Shown: positions 46,488-56,152, counted from the first letter of the stretch. The stretch is 64,000 bases of DNA from Tenuifilaceae bacterium CYCD (GCA_036322835.1 AP027304.1:3534001-3598000); one strand, 5' to 3'. The notes: generated by a model not told the origin, from the sequence alone. Numbers and translations: made by a program.

Positions 46488-49322
46488 CTAACTCAATAAA
46501 AAATGTTCCAAAATATCCGATAAAAGATTCGTATCAATTGGTTTAGTTATGTATCCATTACATCCCGCGGCCTCTGCCTTCAATCTATCCTCATCCGATG
46601 CATACGCGGTTTGTGCAACAATTGGAATTTTAGGGTTAATCTGTTTAATTTCCATGGTAGCCGCATAGCCATCCATTACGGGCATACGGATATCCATCAA
46701 AACCAAATCGATGGTTTGGTTAATTGAGTTAACCAAATCTACGGCCTCTTTTCCGTTTTTGGCAGAAAGGGTTGTGGCACCCCAAGTTTTAAGCAACTCA
46801 TCAAGTATCATGCAGTTTGCCTCTTCATCGTCAACAATTAGGATAACCTTATTTTTAAAATCAACTTTTCGTTCCTCAAGCAGCAGCTCATCTTCAATAG
46901 ACATTTTCGTCAATAACTTATTGAATGGTATGCGAATGTTAAAAGTTGTTCCCACCCCCACTTCAGACTCAACATTTATATCGCCATTCAAAAGCGTAAC
47001 AATTTCTTTTGTGATCCTCAACCCTAGTCCAGTGCTGTCCTGAACTTTGAAAGTATCCATTTGCCTATATTTTTCGAAAATCAACTCTTGCATCTTCGGA
47101 TCAATACCTATTCCAGTATCCTTAACGTAAAAATTAATGCTATCATTATCCAACGTGTAACCAAAATCGATAGTTCCGCGCTCTGTAAATTTTAAAGCGT
47201 TATCGATTAGATTTTCCAAGGCCTGTCCCAATCGCCCCTCGTCAGTAAATAGTTCTAATGAATCAGTTTCATCTGGAACAGACAATTGCATTTCTATGGT
47301 TTCTTTACCATACAGCAATAATTCATTCAGGTAGAATTGATAAATCTCCTTGAGAAGTCTATTAATATTTACATTCGAACGGACAATGGTTAACTCTCCT
47401 TTTTCTATTTTGTTAAAGTCTATAATATCATTAACAAGCCTAATTAAGGTTTTGCCCCTACTGTTAATAATATCAATATACTGCTTGCGAACATAGTCCT
47501 CCAAATCAGAATTAACTAGAAGCTGGCTAAAACCCAGAATGGCGTTTAGTGGAGTTCTTATTTCGTGGCTCACATGCGTTAGTAAATCCAATTTTCTGTC
47601 ATTTAGCACCTTCAGCTCTTGAACCATTCCATTCAGCGCGGATTCCTTATGAACTTTATTGATGGCGAGAGAAGATAGTATGGCGAAATCGTGCAATAAT
47701 TGAGCATCAAAGTATGAGTTCGATGACGAGTTGAACAACAAGATTCCACCAAAAAGTTCGTTTTCTGATGCCAACCCAACAAAGTATAATTCATCCACTT
47801 CAAAGTTGCGTTCTACAATTTTAGCTGCAGACATGGAGATGTATCCATCGGCGATTTCATGCAACGATTTGTCAAGTTTTGTCGGAGCTAAGTTTTTCAT
47901 TCTCCCAATAACATCATCCTGAAGCTGAAACCTACGGCCTACAGGATTCCATCCCAGATCGGTCAAGAAAGACTCTCGCATTTTTTGCGATATACCAAAT
48001 ATTCCTTCAATACTAATAAAATTATCCTTAGAGTCAAATGAAAAAACTGTACATATATTTTTTGGAAAGAGCTTTTCAATCTGCTCTCCAATAACAAAGT
48101 AGATATTATCTTCGGTTAAATTCTTCAATAACTTTTCGCTAACACTTTGGTATGACCGAATGCGTCTATTCAGTTTTTCATTTTCAATCTCAATCGATCT
48201 CAAATGCGTGACATCCCGTCCTAATACAGTAAGTTCTTCAAGAAAATCAAAGCCCTGAATGACAGACCATGAAATAATTTTAGGACTCCCATCCTTTGTT
48301 AGAATGGGGCACTCAAAAGGTTTAGAGTTTCCACTCTTTAAGTATTCTATAAATCGTTTATAGGTTTCGGGAACGGAATAAAGTTTTTTTAAAGTTTGTT
48401 CATCGGCCAACTCCGAAAACTTATAGCCCAATGATTTTTCTGCAAATTTGTTGCAAAATGTTACGGAAGCGCTCGAACTAAAACCAATAAAGATAATTTG
48501 ATGCAAACTTAACAGTGACGAATATTTCAACCTAGGATTTTCAACACCCTCGGCTTCAAGCATTGCAGTTTTATCGATAAAAACACCCTCAATTAATTCC
48601 TTGTTGATAGATGATTTTGTGGCAAAAACTTTACATACTCTAGCCTTACGTTCGAGGCCTATAAACGTAAAAAGAAACGAAAAACTATACTCCGTTCCTT
48701 TCACAAATTGTTGCCATCCTTGAGCAAGCTGATTCAACTCCCCCGAAGATGTAATGGGATTCAATTCATCAAGTAAATTAAAAGTTTTATCCGTTTTAAG
48801 TTCAAAAATATTCTGTTTAGGGTTATGCCACTGAAAAGTGCTGTCATCCGCATTAAAAACGAAAAAAGAAAAAGCAGGCCATTTCTTGTCCAAAACAACC
48901 GGTTGAACTGAATACTTATAGGAATCTATATCAAAAAATTTTCCAATAATAATGGCTACCTGTCCATCGGGGGTATATTCCGCCACAGCTACTTTAGCCC
49001 TAACCCAGCGCCAATAACCTTTGCGAAGCACTCTAAATTCTAAATCACCAGAAATTGTTTTTCCAGCCAACAACTTACTAAATGCCTTCTCTAATATTTT
49101 TTGATCCTCTTGATGAACAGCATTGAAAAAATCCTCACGCGCAATTCCTTGCTCATCAGACCTGATTCCCATTGCAGATAGAACCATTTTGCTGAAATGG
49201 AAATGATTCGATTGGCTATCCCAATACCAAAAACCTGCTTCTAAAAAGCGCTGAATGTGTTTAAAAAAATCGCGTGGATTGGGGGCTGTGTAAAAGAGAT
49301 GATTTCCTTCGGATTTTGGCAT
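46488..49322 (-). CDS. Hybrid sensor histidine kinase/response regulator
   Basis: 944 aa without transmembrane segments, so a soluble sensor. Order: PAS domains at about 15-115, 265-380 (with PAC-like tails), a GAF-like region at about 395-560, HisKA (LDLLTHVSHEIRTPLNAI, phospho-His ~589), HATPase (LIDNALKFTERG, VKDTGIGID, STGLGLRI) and a C-terminal receiver (LIVDDEEANC; phospho-Asp in LVLMDIRMPVMDG). The two-component output is not encoded next to it; the receiver alone closes the phosphorelay. 96 bases lie between it and aminopeptidase P. Confidence 0.93.
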   Translation of the reverse strand: MPKSEGNHLFYTAPNPRDFFKHIQRFLEAGFWYWDSQSNHFHFSKMVLSAMGIRSDEQGIAREDFFNAVHQEDQKILEKAFSKLLAGKTISGDLEFRVLRKGYWRWVRAKVAVAEYTPDGQVAIIIGKFFDIDSYKYSVQPVVLDKKWPAFSFFVFNADDSTFQWHNPKQNIFELKTDKTFNLLDELNPITSSGELNQLAQGWQQFVKGTEYSFSFLFTFIGLERKARVCKVFATKSSINKELIEGVFIDKTAMLEAEGVENPRLKYSSLLSLHQIIFIGFSSSASVTFCNKFAEKSLGYKFSELADEQTLKKLYSVPETYKRFIEYLKSGNSKPFECPILTKDGSPKIISWSVIQGFDFLEELTVLGRDVTHLRSIEIENEKLNRRIRSYQSVSEKLLKNLTEDNIYFVIGEQIEKLFPKNICTVFSFDSKDNFISIEGIFGISQKMRESFLTDLGWNPVGRRFQLQDDVIGRMKNLAPTKLDKSLHEIADGYISMSAAKIVERNFEVDELYFVGLASENELFGGILLFNSSSNSYFDAQLLHDFAILSSLAINKVHKESALNGMVQELKVLNDRKLDLLTHVSHEIRTPLNAILGFSQLLVNSDLEDYVRKQYIDIINSRGKTLIRLVNDIIDFNKIEKGELTIVRSNVNINRLLKEIYQFYLNELLLYGKETIEMQLSVPDETDSLELFTDEGRLGQALENLIDNALKFTERGTIDFGYTLDNDSINFYVKDTGIGIDPKMQELIFEKYRQMDTFKVQDSTGLGLRITKEIVTLLNGDINVESEVGVGTTFNIRIPFNKLLTKMSIEDELLLEERKVDFKNKVILIVDDEEANCMILDELLKTWGATTLSAKNGKEAVDLVNSINQTIDLVLMDIRMPVMDGYAATMEIKQINPKIPIVAQTAYASDEDRLKAEAAGCNGYITKPIDTNLLSDILEHFLLS

Positions 49323-49587
49323 ATCAAAATTAATTTTTGAGAAATTCTAAACGTTTTAAATTTAAAATAAGATTGAAATTTAACAAATTTCAATCGATTT
49401 CGATATACCCCACCTCAATTTTTACAACAAATCAAAAAAATTATCAAACAATACCACCTATAATTCATTATATTACAAGCATAAAGAATTTTATTGAATA
49501 GCATCACCCCTTCAAATTGTTAAAAACTTTTCGAAAATTGTTAAGTAATAATTGGTATTACAACGGTTCGAGTTCAATAACATTTAA

Positions 49588-49605
49588 TTCCTTTGCACTT
49601 GCAAA
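49588..49605 (+). promoter_or_regulatory. Weak promoter-like element with an inverted repeat
   Basis: TTCCTTTG at 49588-49595 is one base off TAnnTTTG and overlaps TTTGC-ACTT-GCAAA (49592-49605 inverted repeat). It sits 20 bases before the small RHH-like gene. The rest of the 302-base stretch before that gene is AT-rich with nothing else recognisable. Confidence 0.35.
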
Positions 49606-49624
49606 CAGGAAATTTAAGTATAAA

Positions 49625-49825
49625 ATGACTAAGCGCCCTGGATTCAATGCCGATAAATTAAAAAGAATACATAGGAAAGAGTTGCTTTTCAATACAAGCG
49701 AACTAGATGCAATTGAGTTGTACTGTAAAAGGTATAGAATCAGAAATAAATCAAAATTTCTGCGCGAAGCTATTATATCGAAAGTGCTCAATCGTTTTGA
49801 GCAAGACCATCCGCGGTTGTTCTAA
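49625..49825 (+). CDS. Small ribbon-helix-helix-like protein
   Basis: 66 aa from ATG 49625. I choose this start over a TTG 108 bases upstream because the extra residues look random. The pattern ELLFNTSELDAIELYCKRY followed by RNKSKFLREAIISKVL is that of a ribbon-helix-helix (CopG/MetJ-like) DNA-binding protein. Basic N terminus. It may regulate the divergent or neighbouring histidine kinase or TonB receptor; no target is known. Confidence 0.6.
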   Translation: MTKRPGFNADKLKRIHRKELLFNTSELDAIELYCKRYRIRNKSKFLREAIISKVLNRFEQDHPRLF

Positions 49826-49921
49826 ACAATTTCCTCTGTAAGAGTTTTATTTTGCTCTATATATAGAACAAAGCCCTCAAGATTTAGCATATAATTGCCT
49901 CTTTGGCAGATTGCGCAATTA

Positions 49922-52420
49922 TCAAAATTTCACCAGCGCTTTAACATTAATTCGTCGCGAGGTTAAGTAATTCGGAACCGCATATGTATCGGACTTACCT
50001 TCCTGATTCCCCACTGTTTGAACCCAAAGGTACGAGACGGTATTACTAAAGTTGAAAAGATTGAATACCTCTGCGCTAATCCATATGCTTTTAATTCCGT
50101 TTATTTTTTTAGGAATTATTGCTGATTTGATATTTTCATCGAGAAGAACTTTCGTAAAGCCTATATCAACTCGTCTATAGGCAGGCATTCTAAAATTAAC
50201 ATCATATCTATCCGATGTAGCCAATCCAAACGGCAAACCACTACCATAAAAACCATAAAGATGAACCCTAAAGCTAGGATTTCCTGGCAAATAATCCTGA
50301 AAAAACAGATTGAATGCAAAACGTTGATCGGTAGGGCGAGGATAATAGCCAGGATGATGGATATTTCCATCGGAATCCACATAACTATCGCTCTTTAAAT
50401 CCTCCATGGTTTTAAGTAACGAAATTCCAACCCATGATTCAGCACCTGTTACCAGCTCACCGTTAACCTTTATATCAATTCCTTTGGCGTATCCTTTAGC
50501 CAAATTATCGCCCAGGTACTTTACCCGAACATTGTCCAATTTATAGGGAATAAGGTTCGATAACTGCTTATAGTACAGCTCAGCCGACACCCTGAATGGC
50601 CTGTTCCAGGCGTTGAAATAGTACTCCCCGCCCAGCAAAAACTGTACAGATTTCTGCGATTTTATATCATAGTTCAAAGCACCTGTAGGCAAGCGCATCT
50701 CCTTATAAAATGGGGGTTGATAGTAAACTCCAGTAGAAAAATGGAATTCCAAATTCTTCATGTTTAAGGGAACCATCGATATATTTGCCCTTGGACTAAA
50801 TAATGATTCATTATTAAAATCCCAATACAGGAAACGGCCTCCCATAGTTGCCTGGATCTTAAATAGCCCTATGTTTTTAGTTAAATCGGTCTGTACAAAT
50901 GCTGATGCTCGAATTGCATCAATTGTATTATCGGATCTCAACGAATACTTCAATCCTACATTTTCGCCATCGTAAGGCAACGAGTATCCCGAAGAATCTA
51001 TTAATTCCCATTCGGCAAGCTGATCATCTAAGTATTCCTTTTGAACCTGGAGTCCCCACTTTAACCTCGATTTGCCAAATTGATATTGCCCAATATGCCC
51101 AATGGAGTTAACATAAACATCCAAATAATTCCGGGCATGATTTAAAAATCCACCAATCCCTACATTAATTAAACTATCACCATAGGTTGAAGATCCTAAA
51201 GAATTATCGAGTTCATTTAAATAATACTGACCAAGTAAATCGTATGTCTCTTTCTCAGAATTCAAGTAGTTGGCAGAATATAGTTTCAACGATAAATCCT
51301 TTGTAGGTTCGTACTCAAAAGTAATAGCCCCCATTGCAGTTTGGAATTTATCAACCTCTTGCCCTTCGTAGTATACTTTCAGCTGCAGGGTATTGCTGAA
51401 CATTCCAAAACGTGTTTCGCGAACATCGGGTGCAAACAGGTAGCTATTCCCCGAATAGTTTCCCAAAAGGCTAACCGACAACTTGGAGCTAATTTGATAG
51501 TTGAATAATCCTTGCCAATCAATAAATGTTGGTGTATAATCGCCTTTAACATCCAATGAACCAAGCATGTATTTTGACGTTTTATACCTAAGGCCTGTTA
51601 TATAAGTAAACTTTGAGTTCCCCAGCACACCTTCGGTGGTAATTCCAGCACCTAAAAGGCTTCCAGTAACAGTTGTTTCGAACGAAGTTGGCTTGCGGTA
51701 ATGCACGTTTAGCACCGACGACATCTTATCGCCAAATTCAGCATTGAAAGCTCCTGCCGAAAACTCCACAGAGGCAACCATATCGGGATTAATAAAACTC
51801 AACCCTTCCTGCTGCCCCGACCGAATCAGGAAAGGACGAAAAATTTCGATATCATTTACATAGACCAAATTCTCATCGAAATTACCGCCCCGAACAGTGT
51901 ACTGCGAACTTAACTCATTAGAAGACGACACTCCAGGAATAGACTTGAGCAACGACTCAAAGTTTCCGGAGATATTCGGCATAAAAGTAATTTCCTTAGC
52001 ATTCAACCTATCAATATTACCCTGCCTGCGCTGAATTGCCGAGATAAAAACGCCATCAATATTTTTAGTTTCAGGTATAAGCCTAAAGTTCATCTCAGCA
52101 ATATTCTCCTTAGCATTCTTGTCAATTGTGTACCACTCGGTTTGATACCCTAAATACGAGACTTTCAGAATTGTATGCTGCTTTAAAGTGATATTCAACT
52201 TAAATCTACCATTCTCGTCGGTAGAGGTTCCAATATCGGATCCCTCAACAACAACATTTGCCCCAATAATAGGCTGATTAAACGTATCGGTAACAACTCC
52301 AACCAGTAATTGAGATTGAGAATACGAAAAAATTGGTGTAATTACCAGAATGCTAATAATAAGAACTCTTAGTAATTTAATTAAATTCGAGTATGGTGAC
52401 TTGTATAATAAGTTCTGCAT
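49922..52420 (-). CDS. TonB-dependent outer-membrane receptor with CarboxypepD-like domain
   Basis: 832 aa. Signal peptide ending at SYSQSQ, then a CarboxypepD_reg-like domain (LVGVVTDTFNQPIIGANVVVEG ... GTSTDENGRFKL), a plug (VFISAIQRRQGNIDRLNAK ... GVSSSNELSSQYTVRGGNFDENLVYVNDIEI), and a barrel ending in an aromatic (KALVKF). No SusD-like partner or hmuY follows. The substrate is unknown. Confidence 0.9.
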   Translation of the reverse strand: MQNLLYKSPYSNLIKLLRVLIISILVITPIFSYSQSQLLVGVVTDTFNQPIIGANVVVEGSDIGTSTDENGRFKLNITLKQHTILKVSYLGYQTEWYTIDKNAKENIAEMNFRLIPETKNIDGVFISAIQRRQGNIDRLNAKEITFMPNISGNFESLLKSIPGVSSSNELSSQYTVRGGNFDENLVYVNDIEIFRPFLIRSGQQEGLSFINPDMVASVEFSAGAFNAEFGDKMSSVLNVHYRKPTSFETTVTGSLLGAGITTEGVLGNSKFTYITGLRYKTSKYMLGSLDVKGDYTPTFIDWQGLFNYQISSKLSVSLLGNYSGNSYLFAPDVRETRFGMFSNTLQLKVYYEGQEVDKFQTAMGAITFEYEPTKDLSLKLYSANYLNSEKETYDLLGQYYLNELDNSLGSSTYGDSLINVGIGGFLNHARNYLDVYVNSIGHIGQYQFGKSRLKWGLQVQKEYLDDQLAEWELIDSSGYSLPYDGENVGLKYSLRSDNTIDAIRASAFVQTDLTKNIGLFKIQATMGGRFLYWDFNNESLFSPRANISMVPLNMKNLEFHFSTGVYYQPPFYKEMRLPTGALNYDIKSQKSVQFLLGGEYYFNAWNRPFRVSAELYYKQLSNLIPYKLDNVRVKYLGDNLAKGYAKGIDIKVNGELVTGAESWVGISLLKTMEDLKSDSYVDSDGNIHHPGYYPRPTDQRFAFNLFFQDYLPGNPSFRVHLYGFYGSGLPFGLATSDRYDVNFRMPAYRRVDIGFTKVLLDENIKSAIIPKKINGIKSIWISAEVFNLFNFSNTVSYLWVQTVGNQEGKSDTYAVPNYLTSRRINVKALVKF

Positions 52421-52584
52421 TAAATATTTTCTTAAAAAACCTCCAAATGTAGCAAGTTGAATTTTATGAATCCAAAGAAAAACTGATTTAATGAAAAAAA
52501 ATTGTGCTGCATCAATAAAAATGCTTTTAATTTGAGCAGAGATATTGTAAATTGCTTATAGAACACAAAAGACTGAGGTACAAA

Positions 52585-53010
52585 ATGAAGCGAATACTTG
52601 TAATATCAAAGCATAACGCATGCCGTTCGCAAATGGCAGAGGGATGGCTTAGCTACTACGGGAAAGGAGTAGCCGAAGTGGCTAGCGCAGGCTTTAATCC
52701 CGATAAACTGGATATGAAAGCAGCCAACGCCATGATGGATGCTGTGATTGATATTACAAAGTATAAGTCGAAAGGGTTAAATGAATTCGTTGAGAAAGAC
52801 TTCGATTTTATTATTTGCCTCGACCATGAACTAGAATCTATTCTTCCTGAGTTTAAAGGCAAACCATCGATAGTTAAACTCAACTACCCAAATTTGTACG
52901 AAATGAATTTACCGGAAAAAGAAGAAAAGCAGATCTACAATAGTCTTCGCGATGATTTGGAGAATATGTCTTTCGACTTTATTCACGAGTTTATTAAACC
53001 ATTGTATTAG
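52585..53010 (+). CDS. LMW-phosphatase/ArsC-fold protein lacking the nucleophile
   Basis: 141 aa from ATG 52585 (an in-frame upstream extension is not supported). The fold and length match low-molecular-weight tyrosine phosphatases and thioredoxin-type arsenate reductases: the P-loop is S8-K-H-N-A-C13-R14-S15, followed by QMAEGW. In active members position 8 is the nucleophilic Cys; here it is Ser, while the Arg of C-x5-R is kept. So the protein is probably not an active phosphatase or reductase, or uses C13. It may bind phosphate as a regulator. No arsenic genes nearby. Confidence 0.72.
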   Translation: MKRILVISKHNACRSQMAEGWLSYYGKGVAEVASAGFNPDKLDMKAANAMMDAVIDITKYKSKGLNEFVEKDFDFIICLDHELESILPEFKGKPSIVKLNYPNLYEMNLPEKEEKQIYNSLRDDLENMSFDFIHEFIKPLY

Positions 53011-53121
53011 TTGTTCGTTGTTTGTTGATAGTTGATTGTAAAAGTGAGAGGTGACAAGTTGAATATCAACATACATTATTCTTAATCTGAGATCTTGTGT
53101 CTATAATCTAGCATCTAAAAA

Positions 53122-53529
53122 ATGACTTCACAAATAGAATTTTCGCTTCCACCCTATACTGCCGGATTTCATCTGGTAACCAATGAAATTGTTAAGCGTT
53201 TGCCCCAATTACCCAACGCTGGAATTGTAAACATATTTATAAAGCACACATCGGCAGGGCTAACAATTAACGAGAATGCCGATTATACGGTTAGAACCGA
53301 TTTTCATAAGTTCATATCAAATCTAATCCCGTTCTCATCGTACTTTGAGCATACGCTAGAGGGCGATGACGATATAACTGCGCACATCAAATCATCAATC
53401 ATTGGGCAATCCGTAACTATTCCCATAACAAACGGACGACTCAACCTTGGCACCTGGCAGGGAATATACCTGTGTGAATTCCGCAATAACGGCGGTAGCC
53501 GTAAAATTGTGGTGAGTATTGTGGAGTAA
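53122..53529 (+). CDS. YjbQ family (UPF0047) protein, copy 2
   Basis: 135 aa, same family as the protein at 42450 but diverged. Motifs: IFIKHTSAGLTINENADYTV, FEHTLEGDDDITAHIKSSIIG and GTWQGIYLCEFRN, in the conserved order. The catalytic role is not settled for the family. It stands 111 bases behind the phosphatase-fold gene. Confidence 0.88.
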   Translation: MTSQIEFSLPPYTAGFHLVTNEIVKRLPQLPNAGIVNIFIKHTSAGLTINENADYTVRTDFHKFISNLIPFSSYFEHTLEGDDDITAHIKSSIIGQSVTIPITNGRLNLGTWQGIYLCEFRNNGGSRKIVVSIVE

Positions 53530-53702
53530 GAAGAAGGTTCAAAGAAGTTAGAGGAAGTTAGAGGAATTGACTGCAAATTTCCTTTAACTTCTGCTAACTT
53601 CATAACATTCCTAATATTCATCATTTTAATCAATCGAACTCCGATTATTAAAAAATTAAAACCGTTTTCACAAAATCAGTTCAGTATTCATAAAAATATT
53701 CC

Positions 53703-53710
53703 TACTTTTG
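53703..53710 (+). promoter_or_regulatory. -7 promoter box of the iorAB unit
   Basis: TACTTTTG, about 52 bases before a possible leader peptide and 231 bases before iorA. It implies a long leader of roughly 220 bases. The stretch 53530-53702 before it shows nothing I can identify beyond an imperfect inverted repeat. Confidence 0.6.
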
Positions 53711-53761
53711 CTTTCAGTTATCATCCGATTTTGGACTTTTAAATTACAAATTGAAATCAGC

Positions 53762-53839
53762 ATGAATACTTTATTCATTTTCTATTTGCATAATGTTGCC
53801 CAAAACGTTGGTTACATGAAACGCTTTGGTGGACTGTAA
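53762..53839 (+). CDS. Possible 25-aa leader peptide upstream of iorA
   Basis: ATG to TAA gives a 25-residue peptide (MNTLFIFYLHNVAQNVGYMK, then RFGGL) with three Phe and two Tyr, aromatic residues made or used by the downstream enzyme. It lies between the promoter box and iorA. Two hairpins follow its end (see next entry). Coding is unproven; the ORF is too short to judge by codon use. Confidence 0.4.
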   Translation: MNTLFIFYLHNVAQNVGYMKRFGGL

Positions 53840-53875
53840 TTCAGTCCCGATATCAATTTTTATCTGCGATATCGG
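53831..53875 (+). promoter_or_regulatory. Two consecutive hairpins in the iorAB leader
   Basis: GGACTG (53831-53836) pairs with CAGTCC (53842-53847) around TAATT; the stop codon TAA of the leader ORF lies in the loop edge. Then CCGATATC (53847-53854) pairs with GATATCGG (53868-53875) around 13 bases. A ribosome stopping at the leader stop would cover the first hairpin, which is the geometry of a translation-coupled attenuator; this is an inference. Confidence 0.45.
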
Positions 53876-53941
53876 TCAAATTCATAGATCAAACAAAACC
53901 AAAGTTCTTTTAGCAAATCCGTAAAAATTAAAATTATCGAT

Positions 53942-55552
53942 ATGAGTAAATTACTTATGCTTGGCGATGAAGCCATAGCTCAAGGTGCAATTGATGCAGG
54001 TTTATCGGGAGTTTACGCATACCCCGGAACTCCATCAACCGAAATTATGGAATTCATTCAGGGCTCAAAGCAGGCCGCTGAGCTAAATATTCACCGGCAA
54101 TGGTCGGCCAATGAGAAAACAGCAATGGAGTCGGCCATTGGTATGTCATACGCTGGTAAGCGTGCAATGGTGTGCTTCAAGCACGTTGGATTAAACGTTG
54201 CTGCCGATGCATTTATGAACGCAGCAGTAACAGGTGTTAACGGTGGTTTAATCGTAGTTTCGGCCGATGACCCCTCAATGCACTCATCGCAAAACGAGCA
54301 GGACTCTCGTTTCTACGCTAAATTTGCTATGATTCCAATTTTGGAACCCGCAAACCAGCAGGAGGCTTACGATATGGCGTACTCCGGCTTTGAACTTTCT
54401 GAAAAATTGAACGTTCCCGTAATGCTTCGTATCACTACCCGTTTGGCTCACTCTCGTGCCGATGTTCTTCGTAAAGAGATTAAGAAACAGAATGATATAA
54501 AGTTACCATCCGATCCACGCCAATTTGTACTTCTACCTGCAATTGCACGTAAGAACTACAAAAACCTGTTGCTAAACCAACCTGCAATGGAGATGGAGTC
54601 TGAAAAATCTGCTTTCAACTCATACATACAAGGCACAAACACCGATATGGGTATTATTGCAACCGGTATTGCATACAACTACCTGATGGAGAACTATCCC
54701 GACAGAAATTGCCCATACCCAATTGTAAAGGTTAACCAATACCCATTGCCTAAGAAACAGATTGCAGAGCTGTACAACACCTGCAAATCCATAATGGTGC
54801 TCGAGGAGGGTTACCCAATTGTGGAGGAGATGATTAAAGGTTTCCTAAACGTTGGCAAGCCTATCCACGGTCGGTTGGATGGCACGCTACCACGCGATGG
54901 CGAGCTAAACCCCAACATCGTTGCCAAGGGCTTAGGGATGACTGTTACCGAGGGACAAGCCGTTCCTTCGATAGTAAAACAACGCCCCCCATCACTCTGC
55001 CAGGGTTGCGGCCACCGCGATGTTTACGAGGATTTGAACGAGGCATTAAAAGAATACGGTACAGGCAGAGTATTTGCCGATATTGGATGCTACACTCTAG
55101 GAGCGCTACCTCCATTCAACGCTATCAACTCGTGCGTTGATATGGGCGCATCAATCACAATGGCTAAGGGTGCTGCCGATGCTGGTCTTGTTCCTGCCGT
55201 TGCAGTTATTGGCGACTCAACCTTTACCCATAGCGGAATGACTGGCCTGCTTGATGCTGTAAACGAGAATGCCCCTATCACCGTTATTATTTCCGATAAC
55301 TCCACAACTGGTATGACCGGTGGCCAAGACTCATCGGCTCACGGCAGAATAGTTGAAATCTGTAAAGGACTGGGTGTTCACCCCGACCATATTAGAGTGA
55401 TGACTCCTTTGAAGAAAAATCACGAGGAAAACGTTAGAATTATGAAGGAAGAATTGGCATACCAAGGTGTTTCCGTATTAATTCCACAACGCGAGTGTAT
55501 TCAGACCTTTGCCCGCAGGAAAAAGTCTGAGAAAAAGGAATCGAACGATTAA
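53942..55552 (+). CDS. iorA: Indolepyruvate:ferredoxin oxidoreductase, alpha subunit
   Basis: 536 aa. Thiamine-diphosphate enzyme converting aryl pyruvates to aryl acetyl-CoA and reducing ferredoxin. N-terminal pyrimidine-type domain (AYPGTPSTEIME), then the TPP domain with CQGCGHRD, GDSTFTHSGMTGL and DNSTTGMTGGQ. The C-terminal dicluster ferredoxin present in archaeal IorA is missing: after QRECIQTFARRKK the chain ends in lysine-rich sequence. So electrons must leave by another protein. iorB starts 18 bases later. Confidence 0.92.
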   Translation: MSKLLMLGDEAIAQGAIDAGLSGVYAYPGTPSTEIMEFIQGSKQAAELNIHRQWSANEKTAMESAIGMSYAGKRAMVCFKHVGLNVAADAFMNAAVTGVNGGLIVVSADDPSMHSSQNEQDSRFYAKFAMIPILEPANQQEAYDMAYSGFELSEKLNVPVMLRITTRLAHSRADVLRKEIKKQNDIKLPSDPRQFVLLPAIARKNYKNLLLNQPAMEMESEKSAFNSYIQGTNTDMGIIATGIAYNYLMENYPDRNCPYPIVKVNQYPLPKKQIAELYNTCKSIMVLEEGYPIVEEMIKGFLNVGKPIHGRLDGTLPRDGELNPNIVAKGLGMTVTEGQAVPSIVKQRPPSLCQGCGHRDVYEDLNEALKEYGTGRVFADIGCYTLGALPPFNAINSCVDMGASITMAKGAADAGLVPAVAVIGDSTFTHSGMTGLLDAVNENAPITVIISDNSTTGMTGGQDSSAHGRIVEICKGLGVHPDHIRVMTPLKKNHEENVRIMKEELAYQGVSVLIPQRECIQTFARRKKSEKKESND

Positions 55553-55570
55553 TCTAAAAACTGAACAACA

Positions 55571-56152
55571 ATGAAAAACGATATTATACTGGCAGGCGTT
55601 GGCGGACAAGGAATCCTTTCAATTGCTGCCGCAATTGGCTTAGCCGCTGTAAACAACAATCTTTACATTAAACAAGCCGAGGTTCACGGCATGAGCCAGC
55701 GCGGTGGTGATGTTCAGTCGCACCTCCGCATTTCCGATGCCCCCATTGCCTCGGACCTAATCCCCGCAGGCAAGGCCGATTTAATTATCTCGGTTGAGCC
55801 CATGGAGGCTTTGCGCTACCTCCCCATGCTATCGAAGGATGGCTGGATAGTTACCAACACCGTTCCCTTCATCAACATCACCGATTACCCACAACCCGAG
55901 GAGGTGCTTGCCCAGGTTAACGCGGTGAAGAATCACATCGCCATTGATGCCGAGGCTATTGCCAAGGAGGCCGGATCGGCCAGGGCAATGAATATTGTTA
56001 TGCTGGGTGCAGCATCGCTTTTCCTTGATATCCCTTTCGGTAAGATTGAAGAGGGTATCCGCCAGCTTTTTGGCAAAAAAGGAAACGATGTGGTTGAGCT
56101 CAACCTAAAGGCGCTAAGAGCAGGCCGCGAGTTTAGCGAGAAAAATAGATAG
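55571..56152 (+). CDS. iorB: Indolepyruvate:ferredoxin oxidoreductase, beta subunit
   Basis: 193 aa. 2-oxoacid oxidoreductase gamma-type domain that binds CoA and pairs with IorA; start GVGGQGILSIAAAIG and HGMSQRGGDVQSHLR are family marks. Operon iorAB with a terminator behind. Confidence 0.92.
   Translation: MKNDIILAGVGGQGILSIAAAIGLAAVNNNLYIKQAEVHGMSQRGGDVQSHLRISDAPIASDLIPAGKADLIISVEPMEALRYLPMLSKDGWIVTNTVPFINITDYPQPEEVLAQVNAVKNHIAIDAEAIAKEAGSARAMNIVMLGAASLFLDIPFGKIEEGIRQLFGKKGNDVVELNLKALRAGREFSEKNR

Noticed and set aside
49517-49624. N-terminal extension of the ribbon-helix-helix protein
   Set aside because: TTG start and random-looking residues; the internal ATG at 49625 gives a sensible protein.
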